Source: Icerya purchasi
Taxonomy: Eukaryota; Arthropoda; Insecta; Hemiptera; Monophlebidae
Reading direction: 5' to 3'
Assembly: GCA_039619475.1 (NCBI GenBank)
Contig: CM077116.1
Coordinates: 278,457,258-278,521,257 of the forward strand
Length of the DNA stretch: 64,000 bases
A model generated the notes under the pieces. The model was not told where the DNA came from, ran no database searches, and was given only the letters and a program-made list of their open reading frames with translations. Of this stretch, positions 10,880 through 23,142 are shown one piece after another. The stretch's first letter is position 1. Each line of letters opens with the position of its first letter. Both the position numbers and the translations under genes were made by a program.

Positions 10880-11460
10880 GGAATGTTTCTACTACAAATT
10901 GCGCAAGAATTCCCGCAGCGCTCGAATTTATTTTATACGAAAACAGGCGAGTATTCGCTCCCTCATTCACGTTCTTTTCTCACTTCATGCTATCCGCATT
11001 GATATGCTTTGGATCCGTAGCCATGTCGTCGCGATAAAGGGTAACGAAATGGCAGATTCCTTGGCTCGGATTATCCTCCCGCTTTTATTTCACTCAAATT
11101 TCCGCTTCTAATTTGCTCCCGCTGTGTTAAAAGTCGTGTTATATTTTGGTCAGATGTTTACGTTTCTTTCTTTTCTAATCAACCTTCCTTTTATATTTTC
11201 CCATCCAACCTAATCTTCCTACTCGGCCGAGGTTTTACGATTCTTCGCCGCTCCGTTATTGTCCCTATTATCCGTTTATTAATCATACTCTTCTTCCTTT
11301 ATCACGTTTTCGTTTTTGTCTCGCTCTATCCCTTAATTATCCTCTTCATAATGACGATGAAGCCGTTTGCGATCCTGACCATATCTTCTTTGATTGTCCA
11401 TGAACGAACGTATTTCTTTTTACTTTTCGATCTGTTATCACTTAAACTCCCTAATAATCC
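10880..11460 (+). pseudogene. Non-LTR retrotransposon RNase H and C-terminal relic
   Basis: A + strand frame reads IRSLIHVLFSLHAIRID, then MLWIRSHVVAIKGNEMADSL, the end of an RNase H domain with its last catalytic Asp (canonical WIPSHVGIKGNEMAD). After frame breaks, a second part reads PLHNDDEAVCDPDHIFFDCP, the His/Cys-containing C-terminus of the same ORF2. The same family is seen at 53536-54400 on the + strand and at 27594-28130 on the minus strand. Stops and shifts make it inactive. Confidence 0.7.
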
Positions 11461-12380
11461 TTGTTGCGCTTCATATATCTTATCGTTTCCATCGATCTCC
11501 GTTCAATATTTTTGACACCGAATCTATATCTGATTCTTTTCCCTCGTGTGCCGTTTCTGGGCAAAGATCCGTTGCTGTCATGCCCAAAGGGGGGATAGAA
11601 AAAAAAAGCACGCTTTACGAATAATTTCCGTACCATTTAGGAACTTTGATAATTTCAGGCAAAGAAATCCCGACGAAGATCGGCAGTATTTAATTTTCAA
11701 CCCTGCACGATACGGCAGTCGCTAATCGAAGTGTTACCATTTCTAACTATTTTTAACAATTGTCTTCGCATTTTTCAAAAGCTCACAAGGGCTACAGTGT
11801 TTGACGCTATTATCAAATGACCTTTTATAAAGTTCTCGGTTGTTGTATAGCGCTGATTCGCGGGCTGGTCTTCGTTTTTCACAGGAGGCTTTCGTGCACA
11901 CGAAATTTTCTACTCCATACTAAGGAAGACTATTTCCATTACACTAGTTTGGTCGCAAAAAAAAAATACGTACATTCAATAAAAAAAAAAAAAAAAAAAA
12001 AAAGGTTTTATCGCAACTATTTCAAACAGAGAGGCTATTCAGAACTAATATCGCCAGGCATTTCTTGTGCAAAGTCTCCATAATTGTAATTTCTCATTAC
12101 ATTTGATAATTTGATACGTAAAAGAGAATATTTCTGACTTTTCAAAGTTACACGTGTTTTCAGAACGCGTATTTTTTCACTTAACGGGAATCCGTCTTAT
12201 TCCGAAGCGTCTTACAAATTTCTTTCGCGAATTTTAAGACACCGGTTCTGTATAGATTTTCGAAAAATACACCGTCCACACACCTACCGAAACTTTATAA
12301 TAACGAGAGTAATAAATTAATTAGGCAAGTTTTCCGGATGCCCCCCCTCAAGTATTTTCTTCATTCCAGTGTCCCTAGCC
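11460..12380. other. Non-coding stretch with homopolymer runs
   Basis: No gene recognised. It contains a poly-A tract at 11981-12003. Short frames at 11394-11636 and 11817-12083 show no domain. Confidence 0.35.
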
Positions 12381-12399
12381 GGTCATTTCATTTTTCATC

Positions 12400-13060
12400 G
12401 TGTCACGAAGAATGAATAGTTCACGCTATCGAGCCTTAAAAATTTAAACGCGACGCGCGATTCCAGTCGAAGCGTTGTTCTCCAGCGCGTATTAAGAAAG
12501 AAAAATCGATACTCGCATGCGCGCCTTGCTCAAAACTACGATTCGGTGTAGTCGGCTCGGACGGTTATGTTCTTCTTGGCGTTCCCGTTCCGACCACCAC
12601 AAAGAGGAGAAGTCTTAGTAATAGAGCGGCAACATAACACCCTGAAAACCGAGCCAAACAATATTTTTTCTCGTCAAGTTGGCCGTTTTCCTGGTTATTT
12701 TATTACGGCTATTGCCGTCCGCTCGAAGTTAACGGTCAGATGATTATTATCGTAATTCTTCAAAAGCCGTTTTACTACAGTTTCTTCCGATGTTGGCAAT
12801 ACCGTAATTCATCCACTAAATACTTTTGTCCTATTTTTTAATATAATTTTTGCGTCTCTTCTTAGCCTTCTTCCGAATCGTGCCGCTATTGGGGGGGGGG
12901 GGGGGGGATTTGTTAATTTTTCAAAAACGATTGCACTTTAAAGGGAGAAACGCGGTAGTCGACTGTCGGACGTTAAAGTGCGCGTCGTGCACCACCATCG
13001 AGTCCGTATAACATTAGGACTCGCGGCGCCAACATAATGTCTCTTTCGGGACCCGGTTAA
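12400..13060. promoter_or_regulatory. CpG-rich block, possible promoter region
   Basis: CG dinucleotides are much denser here than in the surrounding AT-rich DNA (for example CGCGACGCGCGATT near 12449 and GTGCGCGTCGTGC near 12978). A 17-base G run sits at about 12891-12907. In genomes with mixed methylation such blocks often mark promoters or 5' exons of housekeeping genes. I cannot find a matching coding exon next to it, so the call is tentative. A frame at 13069-13272 has no recognisable domain. Confidence 0.25.
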
Positions 13061-13279
13061 ATAAAGCAATGGCGCTGTCTGTCTGCTTCCTTTATTGCAG
13101 CCTAGCAGTGACCGAACATACGACGCTTACACATAATACAGATGATACGCTTTCATCTGTTCCGGTCGCGATGGTTTTATTATTAAATATATTCCAAGCC
13201 ATGATTTTTTTTTTGCTAAATTCAATCGTAATTGTCGCTGGTTTTATTAAATGCACACGGAAACAGAACTGAGCATCGT

Positions 13280-14050
13280 TACGCTATAATCGAACGAATT
13301 TTTTCGCGGTCTCTCCTTTATTCGTAATGCTATTAACCAGTTATCCTCTTTTTTTAATTCGACCTCGGTGACGCTTCTGATAAATTATAAGGCGGCACTA
13401 GTTAAGTAAGAGAGTGGTGTCAGGTCGAATATAATTCGTTGTGTCTAAACGAATTTTTTAGTAGTACTATTCGATGTAATTTTATTTATTGCTGAAAAGT
13501 TAAAATCCCACTTCTAAGATTGTTTGAATTTAGTACCTACTTTTTTAAATACCATTTTATTTCTGGAACATTTGGTTTTCGAACCGGTTAACATTTCCTA
13601 ATGCTTTTCTCGTTTACTCGACTAATTAAAAAGAGAAAAAAATCAACGACAGCATTTCAAATAAATTTCAATAATTAACACGAGTATAAATATAGAAGAA
13701 AATTTAAAAAAAAACAAAACATAAACATATGTATTGTGGGTATTATAATATGTTTGGTAGAAATCTCGGTCATAACAAAATTAAAATCGAAGAGGGATAA
13801 TCTGGTCGTTATTAGATCCGATATCAAACGAATGTTTTTTAATTTTTTTTTTTTTTTTAGGTTTAAAATTTACTATTATTGAATGCAATTGCTCCGTTAT
13901 AAAATTCCGATGAAATATTTTACGGAATAACTCTTTTCACAATCATTTATTTATAATCACAGAATTATATATGCACGTTGTTTTGTTAAACTCAAAAGTA
14001 CAAATATACGTGAAAGTAGGATTTTTTGTTTTTTATACTTTATATTTTGC

Positions 14051-14075
<25 letters not shown>
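13280..14075. other. AT-rich non-coding stretch ending in (TA)n
   Basis: Nothing recognisable, apart from homopolymers and a (TA)n microsatellite at 14051-14074 which abuts the hAT relic that follows. Confidence 0.4.
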
Positions 14076-14081
<6 letters not shown>

Positions 14082-15328
14082 ACACTATGGACTTAAATGG
14101 GCTACAGCCCACAGCGGCAAAATTCAAAAGGCGGCAAATTTGCATGAGATTGAAAAGTTTTTTCTTTTGAAAAATAATTGAAATTTCCAAAATATTGTTA
14201 CATATTATGGCGTTTTAATCGCGGCAGGGTAGGAGAGGAATGTGATAGAATCATTTTTTAACTTGCATTAATGTACAGAAAAGTTAAAATGGGAATATAT
14301 TGATTTAGGTAAAATTTCCAAATGATTATAGACTGTAAGCAGGGGAATCGAGAAATGAATTTAAAATTAACAAAGTGTAAACCGGAACGTGCATTATTAT
14401 TAAGCAAAAAGCTTATAATATTAGCAGTTAAAGGAAATTCTCGAAGTGTGCACGAGACAATGGCTGGTCGGCATGATAAGAGATCAAACAAGACTGGAAG
14501 AAAAACTGAAAATTTACAAGTGTAGTAGCGGTATCTCATTGATACGACAAAAGTTAGAAGATTTTTCGAAGAATTATTTCTATTATTTCTTGCCGTACCA
14601 AACGATGAAAGGTGCTCAAAGCAGAGTGGCACTGCAGGAAGCGTGCTGGGCCCATAACCTGTTGAAACCATTCTGAATACTGAATCTGATGAATAAACAC
14701 GCTAACGGCGAAAATAATATATTACGAATAAATGTACACTTTATTTAATTTTTGTGATCATTTAAGAAACAAAAGTAAAAACTCAATGTAACTGGAAAAA
14801 CCAACTCTAACAACGCTACAAAAAACACAATTACAATAACGTGATAACATGATGGGAAAAAACACAAAGAAAGATTAGCACTGAATAAAATTTGCTCAAC
14901 AGGGCGCTGCTTTCCTACAATGAAAAGAATTAAAAAATTTTTCAGATCAACAATGTCTCAACAAAAGTTAAATGATTTATCTGTTTTATTTATTGAAGAA
15001 CAGTCAGTAAAGAATTTTGATGATACAGTAAATGAATTTGCATCTTTAAAATTGCGTCGTAAAAAATGTAAACTTTAATTGACACATGAAAGAATAATGT
15101 ATGTATAGAATTATAATAAAATATAGGTATGTTTTAAAAATGTGTGAAATTTTTTAATTGAAAACTTTTTTAACTTTTAATTGAAAATTAATTTTTAACT
15201 TTTATGTTCTTTCTTACTTCAGTTACACGATTATAATTTTTATTACTTAATTTATAAATTATTCCAAAGGCGGCAGAAATTACTGAGCCTACATCGGCAT
15301 TTGGCTATAATCCGGCCCTGTATATATA
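14076..15328 (+). pseudogene. hAT transposon relic, internally deleted
   Basis: The right edge reads, inverted, CAGGGCCGGATTATAGCC, a typical hAT end, and sits against a (TA)n run at 15320. Near it a short + strand frame (about 14930-15078) reads FFRSTMSQQKLNDLSVLFIE and ends KLRRKKCKL with a stop. This matches the C-terminal tail of hAT transposases after the dimerisation helix. Earlier frames at 14322-14676 cannot be placed. The left edge has the GGCTACAGCC and GGCGGCAAA phrases of such elements but is diverged. The catalytic region is gone. Confidence 0.6.
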
Positions 15329-15329
15329 T

Positions 15330-15900
15330 ATACATATATATATAATCATGTTGACGAACCCATTTAAAAAAAAAAAAAAAAAAAATCCGTCTCTATTAAA
15401 ACAATAAGCAACACGGATTTTTTTAATAGGAAAAGAAGATGAAAAGAAAAGGGTGGAAGGGAAGTGCTAAGCAATAATTGTTTCCCACTGGTTGCTAACA
15501 TATCTCTTGTTTAGTATCAGTGGTATTGGATTTTGTTTTTCTTTTTATTTATTTTTTCATTTTATTTTGTTTTATTTCTTCTATAAGTAACGGTGCTCGT
15601 CGAAGTTGGTGTTTGATGTTTATTAATACGTCTGAATTTAATTTAATTTTTTTTTTTTTTTTTTTTTTTTTTTGGTCGATGTTTATATTTACTGCAGGCC
15701 TGCAGGCTATTCTAATTATTTCTTTTACAAATTGCAATTTAAGATTTTTTTAATTTTATCGTTAAAGAGCGTCGACTTTTGCTCGTAGAATTTTTGCTTG
15801 GGTCTTTTCGATAATTGTAAATGAAAGTATAATAATATAATAATGAAAATATATAATCCTAATTTTTTTTAAAATCAATGTACAACACTGTGGTTTAATC
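15330..15900. other. AT-rich non-coding stretch
   Basis: No gene seen. Long poly-A (15364-15384) and poly-T (15648-15673) runs make open frames that are not credible genes. Confidence 0.4.
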
Positions 15901-15904
15901 TTTT

Positions 15905-16355
15905 CTGTGCAAAAATCACTTCAAACATGGCAAAAACAGTGGACCAACATTCCAAACACAAACAAGCTGCACTCAATTCGATTCGACCATGAAAACCTCA
16001 TTATCTAACAATCGAAGGAATGAAATCGTTGTCACGAGACTCCGCCTAGGTCACTCCAAAATCACTCATAGTTACCTCATGTCCAGACAACCTATTCCAC
16101 TGTGTTCCAATTGCAATTCTCCTGTCACAATCCAATATCTACTCGTCAGCTATTCCACCTATAATTCATACCGAGCACAAATTCTCCAGTCGTTCAACCT
16201 TTCCGAAATCCTGTCGGATTGAACGCCTCCTACGTTTTTTCAAGACCACCAACGTATTCCACTCCATCTAACTCTTATCTTATACGTGCCTCTGGCCTAG
16301 GCGGCAGTACACGGCACGTTAGTCAAAGAAGAAGAAGAAGAAGAAGAAGAAGAAG
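15905..16355 (+). pseudogene. Jockey-like non-LTR 3' end with (GAA)n tail
   Basis: The + strand reads LQTWQKQWTNIPNTNKLHSI. After a frame break it reads RRNEIVVTRLRLGHSKITHS and PIPLCSNCNSPVTIQYLL, the C-terminal region of a jockey-type ORF2 (canonical RRDEVVLTRLRIGH and C-x2-C...H...C). The His of the terminal motif is Gln and the last Cys is Ser. A stop follows at about 16220. The 3' end is a (GAA)n tract at about 16328-16355, the likely retrotransposition tail. 5'-truncated and inactive. Confidence 0.75.
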
Positions 16356-16418
16356 ACTTTTTTCTTACTTTTGAAGAAATTTGTATTTTTTTACCTTTTA
16401 TTGGAACGAGATGAATAG

Positions 16419-16946
16419 TATAGGGTGATTTTTTAAGAGTTAAGTTTTTCAGGTTGGCAACACTGGTTGGTATTGGCGTCCAAACGTCATCTGTCAAAGT
16501 GAAAAGTTTTCAGTATACTCCCTGCCATTTCATCATGGAAAGACTTACACAAACGAGCAACGATTGTGATATGGTTGAAATTTATTATCAAAAACCAGTG
16601 CTCTGTGAAAAATGTGCATCGTTTGTTACGACCATATTATGATAATCGACCTGGTGAAACAACAATTCGTGCTGTTATCACCAAATTTGGTGCGAAATTT
16701 GGTGATAACAGCACGAATTGTTGATTCACCAGGTCGATACAAACGATGCACATTTCTCACAGAGCACTGGTTTTTGATAATAAATTTCAACCATATCACA
16801 ATCGTTGCTCGTTTGTGTAAGTCTTTCCATGATGAAATGGCAGGGAGTATACTGAAAACTTTTCACTTTGACAGATGACGTTTGGACGCCAATACCAACC
16901 AATGCTGCCAACCTGAAAAACTTAACTCTTAAAAAATCACCCTATA
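16419..16946. mobile_element. Fold-back element with two head-to-head Tc1/mariner transposase starts
   Basis: The two halves (about 16419-16683 and 16694-16946) are inverted copies, with ends TATAGGGTGATTTTTT and AAAAAATCACCCTATA and TA at each side. Each half encodes the same N-terminal start, MERLTQTSNDCDMVEIYYQK, in opposite directions, followed by a helix-turn-helix start that shifts frame. This resembles the first 60 residues of insect IS630/Tc1-mariner transposases. The centre is CACCAAATTTGGTG. No catalytic domain remains. It would fold into a stem of about 250 bp if transcribed. Confidence 0.85.
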
Positions 16947-16949
16947 GTT

Positions 16950-17815
16950 TTTTTTAAAATATTTTCTGCAATTGCACCGCAGGCTTTCATAAATTTCGTT
17001 ACGTTTACAATATAAACATTTAACATGTTACAGTGACAAAATTAAGCAGAACAAAGAATATTCCGTTTTTTAGAAAGTTTATTTTTTGATAGAAAGAAGA
17101 TTAAGAGACGATTTATTTATTTTTTTTTGTTAAATTCATCTGCGTAAAGTTTTTTAAGTTGAAATTTTTTTAACGATAATTATTTATCTGCGTATAAAAA
17201 TTTTAATTGTTACAACTGATTTGTCGCTATAGCCGATATTATTATAACAACGTAAATTTCATGAAATTCCGCTAGTTCTAGCAATATTCGTCTCTGTAAC
17301 CACTCTAGTATAGCTCTAAAGCAAACTGAAAAGAAAAAAATACTTCTCTGGAGTATAGAGATTAACCCCCGGCTTTTAGGGAAAGAAAATTTTTAGTTGG
17401 CCAATTGAAATCTGATAGCATGCAGAGAAAACTGCTTAATAAATTCTCGTTCTGTCAATGTGAAGTAGTTAATTTAAATTTGATACGATCTGCTCACTTT
17501 CCTGTTATGTTCGCCAGGCGCTGTGAGTACTTCTCTGACGTTAGGGAGTTACTGTAAGCGCATTAAGAAGCATACGCACGCACATAGCAACAGTAAAAAA
17601 TCGCCAGTTAACATTTAACTAGCCAAGTACTTTTCTGCTTTGTCGGAACAACCAGCGCGTTGTACACCGCGCATTTTTTTTCTCAATCCGAGCAATCGTA
17701 CGAAACTGAATATTTTTCGTATCGTGTTTTTGCGCCGGTACTGCAAACTGGGACTACACTACCACGCATTATATCAAAATAACAAAATTACATTCATACG
17801 TATCAATTGTTAATG
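16950..17815. other. Non-coding stretch
   Basis: No gene or repeat recognised. Base composition becomes slightly richer in CG from about 17500 to 17760. Confidence 0.35.
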
Positions 17816-17823
17816 CATAGCTA

Positions 17824-18149
17824 CATGAACGTCGTCAGTGGCGGGTAGGGGCCAGCTGCGGAGCCTTGAAACTTTTTAATCAACTGGCCATGATGAGTAT
17901 TCATAGGCGCGTAATCACGGGCAATTCGGAAGAAGACTTTTATAATTTTATTATAAAAATTTGCCAGAAACCCACGAAAATTATGTTTTAATGAAGATTT
18001 TATTTTTGTTTAATAGAATATTAAGCCTTTATAACTTATAAATTTTATTTTTCCTATAACCCATATCCTCTTTCTATCATCTTGCCCCTCGCGCTGGTGG
18101 CTGGAAACTCATTTTACCCCCCTTGGCTCATCGGCTGGCGACGCCCTTG
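17824..18149. mobile_element. hAT-type MITE, copy 1 (326 bp) with perfect 8-bp duplication
   Basis: The element starts CATGAACGTCGTCAGTGG and ends GGCTGGCGACGCCCTTG. These ends are inverted and imperfect. CATAGCTA flanks both sides (17816-17823 and 18150-18157), the 8-bp duplication expected of hAT. The interior shares CTTGAAACTTTTTAATCAAC and GCCAGAAACCCACGAAAATT with the copy at 33533-33842. There is no coding capacity. Confidence 0.9.
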
Positions 18150-18159
18150 CATAGCTATG

Positions 18160-18640
18160 AAAATTGCAAAATAGAAAAAACTAGTCCATTCGCTGGGAGT
18201 TTGTAATACATTTGACGAAATGAACCTCTAGCGAAAGTCTCTAGCCCCGGTGGCAAAGAAAAAACGCTACAGAAGCGATAATGCAATGAAGAGCATCATT
18301 AGATCGGCATTTCGGAAAAGATTGTGTTAATCAGACACGTATTCACATTTAAATAGATTTCTCAATGTAGTTGAAATTTCTCTTTAAATAATGTATTTGA
18401 TTTTTTTTGTTTTTAATTACGAGGCGAACACACTGCGAGTATATTTCACTTTACAGTTTTAAAAGTATATTACTTAATAACCCTCTGTTTATTTATTTTT
18501 TAAATTCATTTTGCATTATTCACATAAATTATTCATAGTAAATTTGTTCATTTTCTTTAATTTAAATATTAATTTTCTCTTAAATAAATAATTTAACTTC
18601 TTTCTTTTGAAATTTAAAAATAAACTTTTTAATTTCTTTC
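18160..18640. other. AT-rich non-coding stretch
   Basis: No feature recognised. Confidence 0.35.
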
Positions 18641-18659
18641 ATTTGTGTCGTTATGCGTA

Positions 18660-19345
18660 CAACTGTTTTCTTTTTCTTCTTCGTTAGCCATTATCAGTCC
18701 ACTGCTGGACGAAAGCCTCCCCCAGTTTTTTCCAAACGCTGCGATCTTGTGCTTCTTCGCGCCAGTTTGCTCTAAATTTTTGAATTTCATCTGCCCATCG
18801 TATTCTCGGTCGTCCAAAGGGTCGTTTTCCACCAGGTTTCCATGATGTTGCCACACTTATCCAGCGGCTTTCGTCTCTATCCACGTGTCCGCACCATCTC
18901 GATTTGCTATTTTTAATGATATGTACTACATCTGTCACTTTCATTGTTTCTCGGATACGCCTCTTCGTCCATTTGTCCTTCAGAGTAATCCTCAGCATAG
19001 ACCTTTCGATTTTTCGTTGGTTAATTCTTATTCCATTTTTTTTTTTTTTTTGTGAACACTCATGTTTCGCTAGCATATGTTAAAACTGGCAGACACACTG
19101 GTTAAACACTCCTTTTTTCAGACTTAGGGGTGTTGTAGTGTCTTTAAGTATATTCTTAAGTTTTGAGAACGCCATCCATGTTAATTGTATTCTTCTGGAT
19201 ATTTCATCTTCTAAATCGTTTGTTCCTTTAATTGTATGTCGAGTTAATTTCATTTCAATATTTTTCTGTCTTAGAAAATTACTAGGGAAAAAATCGGGAT
19301 CTGCCGCTAGTAACCGGCGCACCCAATTTTTGCAGTATAGTAAAA
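18660..19345 (-). pseudogene. RTE-like non-LTR reverse transcriptase C-terminal relic
   Basis: On the minus strand the first part (to about 19080) reads EDEISRRIQLTWMAFSKLK and LSLKKGVFNQCV, the thumb region after the RT core. A frame break at an A-run follows. The second part reads RKIERSMLRITLKDKW, then RWCGHVDRDESRWIS, then GKRPFGRPRIRWADEI and ends SVWKKLGEAFVQQWTDNG. That is the typical C-terminus of insect RTE-like ORF2, including the last Gln-Trp-Thr. The 3' side is AAG-rich. 5'-truncated, frameshifted and inactive. Confidence 0.8.
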
Positions 19346-19349
19346 TTTT

Positions 19350-19933
19350 TGATTAATAGTCTTGCAAATAATATTTATAGACCTCCTTACTCACTAATTC
19401 GTCAAAGTGAACACGCAATAGTCATAACGGAATATCAAGGGCAGTTGAATTAAAGTTCATGTTGACAACATTAATGACAGTAACTGGCAGTAAACTCTTA
19501 ACATTCGAGACAACACCTTTAGAAATTTGTTTGCGCATATTAAATCTACTCTTGTACAAGTGTGCTGCATGAGGACGAAGATAACAGAAAGAATAATTTC
19601 CTTCTTTTTTAACTGATTTATAAGAACCGGAAATTAGTTTTTTGAAGAAGGACAAGAAAATATTAAAAATTATTGAATTTTCTTATGATATGCGCAATGC
19701 AAATATTGATTGGAAGTATTCGTAAAAACAAATTTAAAAATAATCATATACGTTCTTTAGAAATCAAGAAGCTGTCATATTTTCATAGCGCTATTAACTT
19801 AACATGTCACACAACGTGCGTGCTCAGAACAAAAATTCTAACAAATGTACCTTTTTTTGGAGTCTGATCATGTAGGTTGTGTGGTTTTATTAGTATTATT
19901 AATTTTTAACCGGTTGGGCTACGCTTGGAAACG

Positions 19934-19970
<37 letters not shown>

Positions 19971-21690
19971 CATTTATACATATAAATAGATAAACTAAAA
20001 ATTTTAAATGACTAATTTATTGTCATTTTTTGTTGCAATCTGAAAAGCGCTGAATTTCAATATAGGTTTTACTGAACCAAGTGTGTACATATATTCAGAA
20101 TTTTATAATTCTCGAAAATTAAAACTGGCACTATTTTTTCATTCGCGAATGTAGAAAATACGAATGCTTAACATTTTACTGTAATTATTATTTTAATCGA
20201 AATATTTTACACTTTTACAATAGCGTTTAAATTCTTCGAATATAATGTTCATCTCTCTTCTTCTAACTAATAATAATAATGAAAAATTGTAAACATTAAT
20301 GTGCTAAAAACGTTAATACCCTATAATCACATTTATGTAATACAGCTCTACTCACAGTGAACTAATTTCGCATGAAAGGGTAAAGTTGTTTCACCTCTTG
20401 CAGAAAAGATGTGTTGTTATTCTATCAGAGAATATAAAAGATTAATTTCATTGCAGTTTTACCCTTATATAATAGAGAGATCTTTTAAGTTGATACTAGT
20501 TTATAGGTTTTAAAAATATTTTGCGTTTTGCATAATAGTACTATAAGGAAAAAGATTTAGCCATTAAGAAAATTGTAGCTGAACTGCAAGATAGACAAAA
20601 AGAAAGATGAAAAAAGTGTCGATTTTCAAAAACTATAGTAAGCTTAGCTTAACAATTACTGATTGCTATGCAAATGACGAATAAGCGTTGGTGCTGGGCA
20701 ATTATCCATGTAAAAGTGATCACGCGAGATTTCAAATGCTTCCCGCTTGAAAAACACATTCATGTTAAAAATTACATTTACGCGATAAGCGGCGAACTGG
20801 TGTGTCAATGAATACCGATGTCATTGACACACCAGCAATGAATACTGCATACAGCTGCCATTTCCAATGATACGTGTATCCCTGAATTATTGACGAGACA
20901 ATGGTGTAGTCAAATGTTTCGCGGGTCTGCTTCCGCTCGAAAAATCGATTTATTTCACTTATGCAAGAAAATTAGGGAATTCATGAAAACATACTGTGGT
21001 GAAACCACGAATGCTGGTGTAGTTATTTAAGAGCGATTTAGTATAATTAAAAACAAATAAGAAAAATGAACGTAAAATCTGGCTAGGTTGTGCTCTGTGT
21101 TATCTTTTCAATTATAATTTAATTCCAAATAGCGTATTCATGCGGGAAAGTAACGTAATTTTAAAGTAAATAACAATGAAAACAGAGAACAGATTAACGT
21201 AAAATCAATAATTAAGGAATTCCGCACTTGTTGCCCGCAGATGAGATGGAAATTTTGAATTAAACACTTTCGGAAATTAAAGTAACAAAAATATTATTAT
21301 TATTATTATTAAAATGTTATCTGCGATTGAATAGCTACACTAGCGGGGTTCGGGGTTGAACAGCGGCAAGATCATATTCATCGACCGGGGTAAATCTGCC
21401 TGCTGGTTAGTTCTTGTGTTGTCTGTGTGCTGTCGGACGGTGTGATCGTTGTTTATTCGCCGTAGCGTAGATTCACCGTTTGAGGCTGTATCATCGTGTC
21501 TGATCGAACTCTTACGTGTTTTTATCGAAAGTATTATTTTTTGTTATTGAGTCGTTTTAACGGCTCTGGCGCCCGAAATTTGAGACACCTGTGTAGTACG
21601 GAGGAACAGGGTTGTTAAAAACAATATTCGAGTTAAAGGAAGGGTTACAACAATACAAAAGGATATCATACGGTGGAATCAGTGAAGAAA
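19350..21690. other. Non-coding stretch with one perfect inverted repeat
   Basis: No gene recognised. A (TA)n run lies at 19940-19967. CTGGTGTGTCAATGA at 20797-20811 is repeated inverted at 20821-20835 (listed separately). A TGGCGCCCGAAATT phrase near 21568 looks like a tRNA primer-binding site, but no long terminal repeat could be shown beside it. Confidence 0.4.
20797..20835. repeat. Perfect 15-bp inverted repeat with 9-nt loop
   Basis: CTGGTGTGTCAATGA and its exact reverse complement are separated by ATACCGATG. The stem stops abruptly at both ends. No transposon ends or target duplication are visible. Confidence 0.9.
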
Positions 21691-21789
21691 AAAATTATAC
21701 TGATAATTGACCAACAGGAGCAATTAAGAACATCTCCGAGGTTATGTACAAAAACTGTTTGCAGATGATTGAGAACAAGTTGTTGTAGA

Positions 21790-22440
21790 ACTATGAAGCA
21801 GAAACGTTGTTATCATGAAAGATGAACTCCGAAAAGCGATTAAATATGCAAAGATCAGTACGACAATCGGACCGAATGGAATAAATGCTGAATTTTTAAA
21901 ATATTTAAACGATAAAAACTTGAAAGGGTTACTCCAACTGTGAAAGAGAACTAAAAATTAGGAAAGGAGTCGAACATATTCTTTCGCCATTATTTTTCAA
22001 TTTATATTCAGAACGAATTGTCAAGGAAACATTAGACTAGTCTAATAAAGGAATGGTTTTTAAAAACTACGAACTTACTGTACAGTAGAGATTTACTAGC
22101 TGGCGAATAATTAAATGTTACGCGTTCCCCAGGCCTAACGTACGGGGTGAAAACCTGGACACTAAAAGCGGTATCGACAAACAAATTTCAGCCATTCGAA
22201 ATGTAGCTACATAGAGAAATATTGAAAATATCGTGAGTAAAGTTTCTAATGAAATGTCACAGAGAATAAAAAAAGTCAGGAAGTTGATAACTACTGTAAA
22301 ACAGCACACCTAGATCATATAATTAATGACAATAAATACGAATGCAAGTGATCTTGCAGGAAAATCGGAATAACAATTAAACAGCGTTTACAGAAAAAAT
22401 CAAAAAATTTGTAATGAAAATGTTTCTAAAAATAAATTAT
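21790..22440 (+). pseudogene. RTE-like reverse transcriptase relic with internal deletion
   Basis: From about 21815 the + strand reads KDELRKAIKYAKISTTIGPN and GINAEFLKYLNDKNLK, the fingers/palm start of an RT domain (canonical GPDGI, here GPNGI). It then reads KGVEHILSPLFFNLYSE, the conserved block before the catalytic YADD box. The YADD box is missing. Past 22120 the frame reads TYGVKTWTLKAVSTNKFQPF and LHREILKIS, a later part of the same ORF2, and then KKSGS and further shifts. So the middle, with the active site, is deleted. Many stops are present. Confidence 0.65.
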
Positions 22441-22449
22441 ACTAAATAA

Positions 22450-23084
22450 AGTTATCAATTTTGCACACTATTTTGTGGAGTTTTTCTTATGAATAATGCT
22501 TTAAGAGAAAGTATTAAAATTAGCTTTGTTATCGTTTAAGGCAACACCGATCACAACTGGTATATATATATATATGTAAATGTTGTTTTACATTTTTATT
22601 AAAAAATTTAGTTTCATTTGTTTTTATTAGCTGAAAAATATTTTTCCTATTTATTAACTGTACTGATAAAATAATAATCGAAATTATACGAATCAACTTT
22701 TAAAAAATTACTATACTACACTATAAAATTATTTTTGTCACTACCATGTTTTCTAACTTTTAAAGTATCTGCGTTTCGTGTTTATTTTTAAAATTTACTC
22801 TTCCAGATTTATCAATCACACAACGCCACTACCACTTACATCGTAATTACGGCACGAAAGAATATTAATGCATTAATAAAAAACATAGAATGAAATAGAG
22901 TTGAGCATTTTTGTCGATTATAAAATCACTACAGTCTATTCTCACAGGCTACCATGATTAATATTGCAGTTAATCTGTAATCATCCATAAAATAATTACC
23001 GTCTGAAATCTCTATAATCTCGAAAAACTCCCGGTTATGTTAAACCCTATTGTAATTGCATTTAATTACGAAATCTAAAGAAAA

Positions 23085-23142
<58 letters not shown>

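Noticed and set aside
15520..15753. Hydrophobic small protein
   Set aside because: The frame is carried by T-runs and is not credible as a gene.
21560..21600. Primer-binding-site-like TGGCGCCCGAAATT suggesting an LTR element
   Set aside because: No long terminal repeat, TG...CA ends or gag/pol frame could be placed around it. The neighbouring coding relic is RTE-like, not LTR-type.
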